Source: CAMCXE01 sp046347475 (GTDB lineage Bacteria; Pseudomonadota; Gammaproteobacteria; Pseudomonadales; Cellvibrionaceae). Taken from it: DNA of 64,000 nucleotides. Positions 45,984-53,679 of the stretch are shown in pieces. The stretch's first letter is position 1. Each line of letters begins with the position of its first letter. The notes under the pieces are model-generated. The model made no database searches. It was given only the letters and a program-made list of their open reading frames with translations, and had not been told where the DNA came from. A program made the position numbers and the translations under genes. Location of the stretch: assembly GCA_046347475.1 (NCBI GenBank), contig JAXMGD010000002.1, positions 248,001 to 312,000 on the forward strand, written 5' to 3'.

Positions 45984-46105
45984 GCATTGAGGGGCCTCTT
46001 AGTAATGCCAAGTTTTGACCTTTTTTCAAAACCGTCGCAGGGATGGAGCCCTTACCTGCGCTACAGGTAGACACTCAGGCGTTTTTGAAAAAAGCAAAAT
46101 TTAGA
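45984..46105. repeat. Palindromic element (tentative R4 copy 2)
   Basis: Outer stem TTTTTTCAAAACCG (46021-46034) pairs with 46080-46093 with one mismatch, and inside CGCAGG (46036-46041) pairs with CCTGCG (46055-46060). It shares GCATTGAGG and TTTTGAAAAAAG with the element at 22346. Downstream of EAL-HDOD and just before R1 copy B. Confidence 0.4.
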
Positions 46106-46145
46106 ATTAATAAGCGCATCCTTAATATATTCATCTTCGCGCCGA

Positions 46146-46293
46146 TTAACAGATTGTTGAAATAGGTTGGCGGCGACGGTATGGCAAGGAAAATTTGGCG
46201 AAAAAATCGGAGTCTACACAGAGTGTATGAGGATTTATTCGCCAAATTTAACGCCGCATGACCTAGCAAGGTAGTATTTCAACAAGCTGTTAA
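46146..46293 (+). repeat. R1 repeat copy B (148 bp)
   Basis: Ends TTAACAGATTGTTGAAATAG and, inverted, GTATTTCAACAAGCTGTTAA (two mismatches between arms). Same inner blocks and same length as copy D at 57769. Lies between EAL-HDOD and the PilZ gene. Confidence 0.9.
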
Positions 46294-46333
46294 ACTGCTC
46301 GTATAGGCAAAAGCTTCCTTAAGGTGCCACCCT

Positions 46334-46699
46334 ATGTCCAATGAAAGAAGATTGCGCAAACGCGTCACCTTATCGGTGTATTTAACCGCAATTGATACCC
46401 AGCCTAATGCACCCCTAGGCCATATTGTTGAGATTAATGCTGGAGGATTTTTGTTATTAGCCGAACAGGCGCTAAGGCAATCGCAGCAATACAGTTTAAA
46501 TATCCAACTGCCTAAAACCCTACAGAAACCTGCAATGATTAATCTAATTGCCAAAGTCGTGCGCACAACACCGAGTGCAAAAGCAGGGTTTTACGAGTCG
46601 GCATTTGAGATCAGTTACGCTTCGCTTGAAACCAAGGGAATTATTGAACAACTACAGCGGAACTATCACCTGAATATGCCGCCCAAAGAACCGCAGTAA
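46334..46699 (+). CDS. PilZ-domain protein
   Basis: A 121-residue single-domain protein with a PilZ-like pattern: RRLRKRVTLSVYL at the N-terminus (RxxxR-type motif) and a beta-strand turn GHIVEINAGGFLLLA at the position of the D/NxSxxG motif, followed by strands to about residue 105. PilZ domains bind c-di-GMP. The second motif is degenerate (N-A-G-G), so binding is uncertain. It fits the c-di-GMP genes nearby. The start is 40 nt downstream of R1 copy B, so that repeat is in its promoter region. Confidence 0.75.
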   Translation: MSNERRLRKRVTLSVYLTAIDTQPNAPLGHIVEINAGGFLLLAEQALRQSQQYSLNIQLPKTLQKPAMINLIAKVVRTTPSAKAGFYESAFEISYASLETKGIIEQLQRNYHLNMPPKEPQ

Positions 46700-46889
46700 A
46701 AAATGCGTCAATACAGCTTAACCAACTTTTATGATGCGCAGATTAACAACAGCTTTTTCCTTTTTCAAAAGCACCTGAGCAGCTCCTTAAACTCCGGCGC
46801 TGGTTTCATACTCGCTACGGCTCAAACTATCGGTAGAATATCCTTGCCGCCCTAATTAAGCCGCCACTAAACGTCGCAGATAATAATAC

Positions 46890-49169
46890 CTACGGCAACT
46901 TAACCAGCATTTTATTAGGCAGAAAAATAACCCATTCAAATCCCACAAATGCCTGCTGAACATTAGCTTGGTCTGCCGTTTTTAACTCAATGGCACCACC
47001 TTGTTGCCGCAAAAATTGCCGCACCGCATCCATCCCTACCCCGCGCCCAGAAATGGCAGTAACCTTCTCCGCAGTGGTAACACCAGATAAAAAAACACAA
47101 TCGGCAATCTTCTGCACATTGTTGGCATCATCCGCAGAGAGTTGTCCTGCCTCAAGCGCCTTAGCGCGGATACGCTGAATATTTAAACCGCGCCCATCAT
47201 CGCGGATAATTAATTGTGCCCCCTCAGCCACCCACTGGGCACGAATAAAAATGGTGCCCCGGGCCGCTTTGCCCGCCGCCAATCGCTCAGCGGCGGGCTC
47301 TATACCGTGATCCAATGCGTTGCGCAGAAGATGAGTAAATACATCACTGACCAGTGCGCAACATTCAGTGCGAATCATCACTTTGGCCGCGTCAATTTCA
47401 ATTTGTGGCGCATCTTTATCAATCTGCCGAGCAATGGACGGCAACGACGACATCAGTTCAGCTAGCGCCGCATCCAAGGGTTTGGCATCCAATGCGTAGA
47501 GCATATTCAGCAGGGCCGCAGTAGGTGCAGGCAATGCTTCGATGCTTTGAACCAAGCGTGTAAAGGACGCGCGGGGCACCAGTAGCTGCTCAGTATTCAC
47601 AGGCACTGCGTCTGTGCCAAAGGAGAGTTTTTCGTCTTTTACCTGTGCATACTTATCAAGAGCCTGGCTCACTTTTTCAACATCCGACAATAATTGCTCA
47701 GGCTGCCAGGGATAATCATCCTCTTTGCGCAATCGATCATAAATATTTTCCGCCTCGTGAACCGGGTCGGTAATGAGGGTGAAATTATAGGTACGTGCAT
47801 TGCCTTTAATCGTGTGCATATTGACGAACAACTCGGCAACCAAATCACCCCCCTTACCCACCGCAGATTGAATCAAGGCCATATTTTTCTGCACTAGGGT
47901 TTTGGCATTAGTATAAAAGGAGGAAAACTTATCTGGCGAGACTTTTAAAATTTGGCCAATAATATTCAGCTCTTTCTTTTGTTCTTCAGCCTCGTACTGT
48001 ATCTGCTTAATAGCGGTAACATCCCGCACAGTTACCATAATTTTATCGATGATACCCTCGTGAACAATCGGGTCCCAATCAAGCTCAAGGGTTTTTTCTA
48101 CGCCCTCAAGGGAAATGGTATATTCGCCGATCAACAGATGGTGGTTAAAATCAAACATGAGCTCATCAGCCCCCAACAAACAGCCCACCGCTTCTTTAAT
48201 TTGGTTACGAGTATCGCTGCCCAAACTGGCGTGCTCGAATAATAAATCCATAAAATGGCGCCCAACCACTTCACGGGTATTGAATATTTTTTCAATATAA
48301 AGTGAGTATTCCTTATGAATAGATTCAGAAGCTGTAATAGTAAAAAGCCCCTGGTGCATATGGCTCATCATACTCACTAAGTCATTAGTTTTTTCCGCTA
48401 GATTATCCATTAAGCCGTTAAAGCTCTTTGCCAATTGACCGATTTCATCTTCGGATTCAACACTAATCTTCTTGCTAAAATCACCGCCACCTTGGGCAAT
48501 TGCTTCTAATGATTGCGCCACTGCATTAATGTTATTGAGAATAATACGTGCTATGGCATAAACAGACGCCACCAGAACAAAAATTGTGGTGATCCAAATC
48601 ACAAAGCCTGTGCGCAACAAATACTGCGAGGTTTGATTCGCGTTATTGACCTTTTCAGTGAAGGACGCCGAGGATTGCGCAATCAAACGATCTAATTTTT
48701 CCACAACGGCCTTTAGCGCTAGCTCCTTTTGATCCACTGCCGGCTTTAAGGCATCGGCATCCTGACTGCCTGCCGCCATATCGGTGGCGAGCTTGCGCGC
48801 GAGGCGATAAAACAGCTCAAACTGCGTGTTAATTTCAAGCACTAAAGGTGTTGCGCCGCTATCGATAGTTCTAATCTGCGCCAAAATTGCCATTATCTTG
48901 TCCCGCTCAACATCGGCCCGAGCGGCATCTTCTTGCTCGCCCATAATCACCAAGTTGTTCAGGTACTCAACAATTTTATCCAAGCTAACCCGCGCCTCTT
49001 TCGATTTCTCCAGCACAGGAAAACTCTGTGTATGCAGAGTTGCCAGGAGTGCGGCATTGCGGTTATTAACCAACACATTAAAAGCCAGATAGGCGCCAAA
49101 CCCAATCATACTAATAATTGCGATGAGATAGATTTTCCAGCGCACTGATAAATGTGTAAATAGTGTCAC
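46890..49169 (-). CDS. Membrane CheA-like histidine kinase with HAMP and Hpt domains
   Basis: A 759-residue sensor: N-terminal membrane helix (about 13-33), periplasmic helical domain (35-185), second membrane helix (187-208), HAMP (to about 262), a PAS-like region (270-400) ending in a DVTAIKQIQYEAEEQKKEL coiled coil, an Hpt domain with phosphorylatable His in NMHTIKGNAR, then a CheA-type HATPase (HLLRNALDHGIEP, RDDGRGLNI, GRGVGMDAVRQFL). There is no CheW-like or receiver domain, so it must signal to a separate regulator. Divergent from the porin/PstS-like operon, which it may control. That link is inference. Confidence 0.9.
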   Translation of the reverse strand: MTLFTHLSVRWKIYLIAIISMIGFGAYLAFNVLVNNRNAALLATLHTQSFPVLEKSKEARVSLDKIVEYLNNLVIMGEQEDAARADVERDKIMAILAQIRTIDSGATPLVLEINTQFELFYRLARKLATDMAAGSQDADALKPAVDQKELALKAVVEKLDRLIAQSSASFTEKVNNANQTSQYLLRTGFVIWITTIFVLVASVYAIARIILNNINAVAQSLEAIAQGGGDFSKKISVESEDEIGQLAKSFNGLMDNLAEKTNDLVSMMSHMHQGLFTITASESIHKEYSLYIEKIFNTREVVGRHFMDLLFEHASLGSDTRNQIKEAVGCLLGADELMFDFNHHLLIGEYTISLEGVEKTLELDWDPIVHEGIIDKIMVTVRDVTAIKQIQYEAEEQKKELNIIGQILKVSPDKFSSFYTNAKTLVQKNMALIQSAVGKGGDLVAELFVNMHTIKGNARTYNFTLITDPVHEAENIYDRLRKEDDYPWQPEQLLSDVEKVSQALDKYAQVKDEKLSFGTDAVPVNTEQLLVPRASFTRLVQSIEALPAPTAALLNMLYALDAKPLDAALAELMSSLPSIARQIDKDAPQIEIDAAKVMIRTECCALVSDVFTHLLRNALDHGIEPAAERLAAGKAARGTIFIRAQWVAEGAQLIIRDDGRGLNIQRIRAKALEAGQLSADDANNVQKIADCVFLSGVTTAEKVTAISGRGVGMDAVRQFLRQQGGAIELKTADQANVQQAFVGFEWVIFLPNKMLVKLP

Positions 49170-50003
49170 GCGTTACTCCCAGGTTAAAAAAAGGCTCTAA
49201 CAGCCTCTTCAATCCCGCCGACCAGATTATTTTTTGGCGGGTCTTCCTTCACACGATATAAATACTAACCCGGCACCATTGGGACTCAGGTTAATAATTA
49301 GAACGAAACATCTACCAAAGTATAGGTGTATCTACAAAGGCTTGAGATGGGAAGTTAGGCAGCCGAGGTTATTTGGCCCCAAAATAACCTTTACCGATAG
49401 TACATCCAGCTCAGAAAGGCCCAAGATGGGGGTTTTCATTCCCAATATTGATAACACGCGATTAGTTATTAGATTTAAATATGACAAAAGAAGGCGCTCC
49501 CACCGCAGGAAAGCTAACCTCATTTAAGAGCCTATAAAAGGTATACAGGTGAGTCATGGGCCCGCTGCGTATTACCTATTTTTTGTTTGCTTAGCGCCTA
49601 CTAGCGTAAGCGTCAAGAGGAGCTTGCACCTTAAGAAAACCAGTCTAGAGGACAGGCCATTTAGCGCAGAGCGGCGATAACAAGGTTAAGATCAAAGGAA
49701 AAAATACCCATACACCTGTATGGCATCCCAGCGATGACCCCAGCAGTTTGAACGTGCCGATTATTAAAAAAATTGAATCCGTTTTAACACACCAAAGGCC
49801 TGTGCTTGGATGCATCTATAGGGCACAGAACCTAAGGCACCATTAAAATAAGCTGTATATAGCAGGATAAATACTGCGTAAAACTCAGTGACACCCTATT
49901 TATAACGAGATTTACTGGCAAAATTTCAAGACTGCCTATAATGATATTACTCACTCATAGCAACAACCCAACTCAGTTGTTAAAAGCCAATACTGGAGGG
50001 CTT
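49170..50003. other. 830-nt divergent region, no gene called
   Basis: Between the CheA-like kinase and the porin. A 97-codon frame (49234-49527) rich in Arg, Lys and Pro has no support. A TATAAT at 49937-49942 may be the porin -10, but the best -35-like TTTACT (49911-49916) is 20 nt away, so the promoter is uncertain. Confidence 0.4.
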
Positions 50004-51155
50004 ATGAAATTATCTCGCTGGGCGTTTGCCTGTTTACTTTTTCACGGCAGCCACGCATTGGCGGCCGATATGAAATTTAGAGGCTATGCCTCTTTTACAG
50101 GCGGCAAAACCCTGGGCTCAGATGAATCGCTATATAACTACAGCAATGAAATTAATTTTCGTAATGACTCACTGATTGCGTTGCAAACAGATACAAAGCT
50201 CGACGAAGGCCTAAGCGCGACCATGCAATTAATTGCGCGGGGTAAAAATGATTACAAGCCCATCATAGAATGGGCCTATGTATCCTACGATATCAACGAA
50301 AATATTCGCCTAAATGCCGGCCGTATTCGCATTCCGTTTTATCGTTATTCGGATTTCATTGATGTGCGCTACACCTACAACTGGCTGCAACCGCCTAAAA
50401 CTGTTTATGGCTTCGACTTCCCCGGCTACGACGGCATCTCATTAGTGCATACAAAAACCTTTGGCTCATGGGATTCCACCGTCCAATTTATTTATGGCCG
50501 ACTTGAGGGCGAACTGAATGGAACGCCTGTGATTCTAGATGACCTAACGGGCTTTAATTGGACGGTCAATAGTGAATGGTTAACCCTGCGCGCCGGTTAC
50601 ATGCGCTCAAATACCAATATTGAAATTAGCAATGTAGAACAACTCGCCAGCGGTGTAGACACACTGGGCAAAGCGACCAAGATGGATTTATCTAAGCTCT
50701 CGAGCGATATTCGTTTAAATGGTGATAATGGTACTTTTGGCGGTTTAGCACTGGGAATTGATTACAACAACTACTTGTTTGATGCTGAATATATTACCTA
50801 CAAGGTTGACAATAGTTTGCTGGCCAAAACCGATGCGTATTACACCAGCTTTGGCTATCGCTTAGACAAATGGATACCATTACTCACTGTGTCAAAATCT
50901 AAAAGTGATGCGCCAACCGATTTACTCAATGAGGTTCCAGCCCCACTGATGGGCATTCCGTTTGGGCCAGCGTCATTTGGCCAAGTCATTGGTGGTGCGG
51001 TAGCCGCCACGGAACAGGAGTTAGATTTAATCGACTTTACGCTACGCTATGACTTTCACGGTAATGCGGCGTTAAAAGTAGCATTAACACAAACTGATAA
51101 TAACAAAGGCGAAAAAAATAAACTCCTGCGCTTTGGCGTAGACATGGTGTTTTAA
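50004..51155 (+). CDS. Outer-membrane porin-like beta-barrel protein
   Basis: A 383-residue exported protein from ATG 50004 (GGAGGG 4 nt upstream). The signal peptide is MKLSRWAFACLLFHGSHALA, then a barrel-like pattern of alternating strands (LNAGRIRIPFYRYSDFI, ALGIDYNNYLFDAEYITYKV) and a C-terminal Phe (GVDMVF), the usual outer-membrane barrel signature. The frame opens at 49941, but only this start gives the signal peptide. It is followed 11 nt later by a PstS-like gene. The solute is unknown. Confidence 0.82.
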   Translation: MKLSRWAFACLLFHGSHALAADMKFRGYASFTGGKTLGSDESLYNYSNEINFRNDSLIALQTDTKLDEGLSATMQLIARGKNDYKPIIEWAYVSYDINENIRLNAGRIRIPFYRYSDFIDVRYTYNWLQPPKTVYGFDFPGYDGISLVHTKTFGSWDSTVQFIYGRLEGELNGTPVILDDLTGFNWTVNSEWLTLRAGYMRSNTNIEISNVEQLASGVDTLGKATKMDLSKLSSDIRLNGDNGTFGGLALGIDYNNYLFDAEYITYKVDNSLLAKTDAYYTSFGYRLDKWIPLLTVSKSKSDAPTDLLNEVPAPLMGIPFGPASFGQVIGGAVAATEQELDLIDFTLRYDFHGNAALKVALTQTDNNKGEKNKLLRFGVDMVF

Positions 51156-51166
51156 GGAGCCTACAA

Positions 51167-51577
51167 ATGAAATCAATCGTTTTATTACTCAGTTTAATCG
51201 TATCTTTAGACGCACTGGCGGACGTTGCGGTTATAGTGCACCCCAGCAATAAAAACACTTTTGCACTGGAGGACATAGAATCAATTTTTATGGTCAAAAA
51301 ATCCACATTCTCAGATGGCAGCAAAGCTTCACCATTTTATTTAAGTGGCGAAGAAGCTACGCGCACTTTATTTAACGAAAAAGCCTTAGGGAAATCCTCC
51401 AGCCAGTTAAAAGCCTATTGGTCAAAATTGGTCTTCACCGGCAAGGGCACACCGCCACCGGAATTACCTAGCTCAATAGAAGCCGTCGCCAAGGTAGCGG
51501 CAGATCCAACTGCCGTGGCCTATGTGGATAAAAAAGCGGTTACAAGCGCCGTAAAAGTTGTTTTAAGCCTGCCCTAG
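51167..51577 (+). CDS. Small periplasmic PstS-like substrate-binding protein
   Basis: A 136-residue protein with a signal peptide (about 1-18, cut near DALADV) and one lobe of a phosphate-ABC-type binding fold: VAVIVHPSNKNTFALEDIESIFMVKK, PFYLSGEEATRTLFNEKAL, AYWSKLVFTGKGTPPPE, and a closing VAYVDKKAV. It is far shorter than transport PstS (about 340 residues), so it is more likely a sensory or accessory protein than a transporter component. Same operon as the porin. Confidence 0.8.
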   Translation: MKSIVLLLSLIVSLDALADVAVIVHPSNKNTFALEDIESIFMVKKSTFSDGSKASPFYLSGEEATRTLFNEKALGKSSSQLKAYWSKLVFTGKGTPPPELPSSIEAVAKVAADPTAVAYVDKKAVTSAVKVVLSLP

Positions 51578-51597
51578 CCAGGTGTCAACGTGGGTGA

Positions 51598-51614
51598 AGC
51601 AAGGTAGTATTCAA
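51598..51614 (+). repeat. R1 terminal remnant
   Basis: AGCAAGGTAGTATTCAA matches the inner right arm of R1 with one base missing. Only 17 nt, so chance cannot be excluded. The flanking 51615-51930 holds nothing recognised. Confidence 0.35.
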
Positions 51615-51930
51615 TCTACAAACGCTTAAGCCTTCTGCCTGCAACGCAGAAAACACGCGACACAATAACGGTACAAACAAATCCCCGCCCGGCTCCAGCC
51701 GGGTTTTTCCTGTGTGTAACCCTTTGAACTGCCGCAGATGAATTCTGACTTTTTGCCAGAGTTCAAAAACCTTGTGAACCAAAGTAGCGCTGGAGCCACA
51801 GTAAAAGACTCGATTATTAATAAAAACTGCCAACACCTGGAAAAACAGCACAACTGTTATTTAAATATGCAGAAGACGATACACAGTCACTTATTTTAGT
51901 AGCGATTACCCACACGACACAGGCGCAGGC

Positions 51931-52234
51931 TTTACAGCGTTTTGAAATACTACCTTGCTAGGTTTGGCGGCGTTAAATTTGGCGAGAAAATCCTTATTTA
52001 CTCAGTGTAAACTCGGCAACTGCTCCTCGGCTTTGGCATCCTCGACTTTGGCTCCTGCTTCGCTCTAACGCCTAAATCCATTTAGGCGTGCGTTGCTCTA
52101 CCTCGATTTCATTCCCGATTAAATTGTACTTCCCCCATTCATGGGGTCATACCGCATCCATGCAGTCGTCGGGCTTTTTCGCCAAATTTGTCTTGCCATA
52201 CCGTCGCCGCCAACGTATTTCAACAAGCTGTTAA
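51931..52234 (-). repeat. R1 repeat copy C (304 bp, longest copy)
   Basis: Opposite orientation to copies A, B and D. Ends are TTTACAGCGTTTTGAAATAC (51931-51950) and GTATTTCAACAAGCTGTTAA (52215-52234). The centre is about 150 bp longer than B or D and includes a 9-bp hairpin CGCCTAAAT/ATTTAGGCG (52069-52088). Copy A shares parts of this centre. Ends 50 nt before the epimerase frame. Confidence 0.88.
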
Positions 52235-52320
52235 GTAACTAAACGCTTTCTTACCTCTAGCGGCTCAGCAAACACCACTATAAAATGCGGGCTAGTTTCC
52301 CTTTTGTGTTTATTTATCCT

Positions 52321-53310
52321 ATGAAAATCTTATTTATCGGCGGCACCGGCAATATCAGTTCTGCGGTTAGCCAACAGCTGGTTGCCCTCGGGCATGAATT
52401 GTGGCTATTAAATCGCAGTGGCAACGCAGGCATTGATGGCGCCCAGACTATGCGCGGCGATATTCACGATCCAACAAGCCTCACCCAATTAAATCATCAC
52501 AACTGGGATGCAGTAGTAAATTGGATTGCATTTACCCCGGCGGATATTCAGCGGGATGTAGCCCTATTTCGCAATAAAACCCGGCAATATGTATTCATAA
52601 GCTCCGCCTCCTGTTACCAAAACCCCGGCCCCACCGCGTTAATTACCGAGCGCACACCACTTGCGAACCCTTATTGGGATTATTCACGCAATAAAATTGC
52701 TGCCGAACAGGCCCTCCTGCACAGCGTTACCACAGAGGACTTCCCTGCCACTATAGTGCGCCCCAGCCACACCTATAGCCGAGTGATTCCCATCACCATT
52801 GGCGGCTGGACTGAATATACCTGTGTTGCACGCATGAAAAAGGGGCTACCCATTGTGGTACAAGGGGACGGTACATCCCTTTGGACACTAACGCATGCAC
52901 GGGATTTTGCCGTGGGTTTTATAGGTTTACTGGGCCATAACCAAGCCATAGGTGAGGATTTTCATATCACGTCAGATGAATATTTAAGCTGGAATGAAAT
53001 CTATCAGTTAACGGCAGCCGCTGCAGGGGTAGAGGCAAATATTGTTCACGTTACCTCTGATCGAATTTGTCAATTCGATGAGCATTACGCCGGCACTTTA
53101 TTGGGGGATAAATCAGTCAGCGCGCTGTTTGATAACAGTAAAATAAAAAGTCTAGTGCCTCATTTTTCGGCTAAAACCGCCTTTAAAGATGGCATAAAAG
53201 AAACATTGGCCTGGTTTGAAGCAGAACCATCCCGACAAATTATTAACCCTGCAACCGACCGACTTATAGAGCGATTAGTGGCCGATGCACGCAGGCCCAT
53301 TATTGATTAA
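52321..53310 (+). CDS. NAD-dependent epimerase/dehydratase family protein
   Basis: A 329-residue extended short-chain dehydrogenase/epimerase from ATG 52321 (the frame opens at 52285). The Rossmann motif is ILFIGGTGNISSAVSQQL, followed by VFISSASCYQ and an active-site Tyr/Lys pair in YWDYSRNKIAAEQ (YxxxK type). The C-terminal half shapes the sugar or nucleotide-sugar site. The substrate cannot be told from sequence. It stands alone between R1 copy C upstream and R2/R3 repeats downstream. Confidence 0.88.
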   Translation: MKILFIGGTGNISSAVSQQLVALGHELWLLNRSGNAGIDGAQTMRGDIHDPTSLTQLNHHNWDAVVNWIAFTPADIQRDVALFRNKTRQYVFISSASCYQNPGPTALITERTPLANPYWDYSRNKIAAEQALLHSVTTEDFPATIVRPSHTYSRVIPITIGGWTEYTCVARMKKGLPIVVQGDGTSLWTLTHARDFAVGFIGLLGHNQAIGEDFHITSDEYLSWNEIYQLTAAAAGVEANIVHVTSDRICQFDEHYAGTLLGDKSVSALFDNSKIKSLVPHFSAKTAFKDGIKETLAWFEAEPSRQIINPATDRLIERLVADARRPIID

Positions 53311-53319
53311 GCAGGCAAT

Positions 53320-53491
53320 TATTAACCCAGCGCCATTTAGTGCCGGGGTAATAACTGCGGCATGGATGCCGCACTAGTGGCAAAAGCCGCCGCGAGCCCC
53401 GCTAAATCAAGCAGATCCGCGTATCTGCGCCAGTTTTAGCGGGGCGAAGACAAAATAGATTAGGACGATCTATTTTGTCGCCGGGTTAATA
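53320..53491 (+). repeat. R2 multi-hairpin repeat, copy 2 (172 bp)
   Basis: Outer ends TATTAACCCAGCGCCA and, inverted, GTCGCCGGGTTAATA. Hairpins: CCCCGCTAAA (53397-53406) with 53435-53444 enclosing GCAGAT/ATCTGC, and GACAAAATAGAT (53449-53460) with 53468-53479. The last hairpin differs from copy 1 by paired compensatory changes. Directly downstream of the epimerase gene. Confidence 0.78.
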
Positions 53492-53528
53492 CGGTGCCAT
53501 GGATGCCATATACTTGCTGGGCAAAAAT

Positions 53529-53626
53529 AAAGAATACACAGTATTTTAGACCCTCAAAAAAAGGACCTATTTCACGAGCCTACTTAGGAAGTATTTACAG
53601 TGTGTCTTAAATGCTATGTATTCTTT
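53529..53626 (+). repeat. R3 repeat copy 2 (98 bp)
   Basis: Inverted ends AAAGAATACA and TGTATTCTTT, extended imperfectly to about 24 bp. Matches the reverse complement of 11964-12062. It lies 37 nt after R2 copy 2 and before the end of the convergent VWA gene. Confidence 0.65.
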
Positions 53627-53679
53627 ATTGTTGGTTGTGTAGTAAAAACAAACAGAGGCACACATGGCTAACTAAGCCA

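Noticed and set aside
49234..49527. 97-codon plus-strand frame upstream of the porin
   Set aside because: No ribosome site, no family resemblance, Arg/Lys/Pro-rich composition typical of noise.
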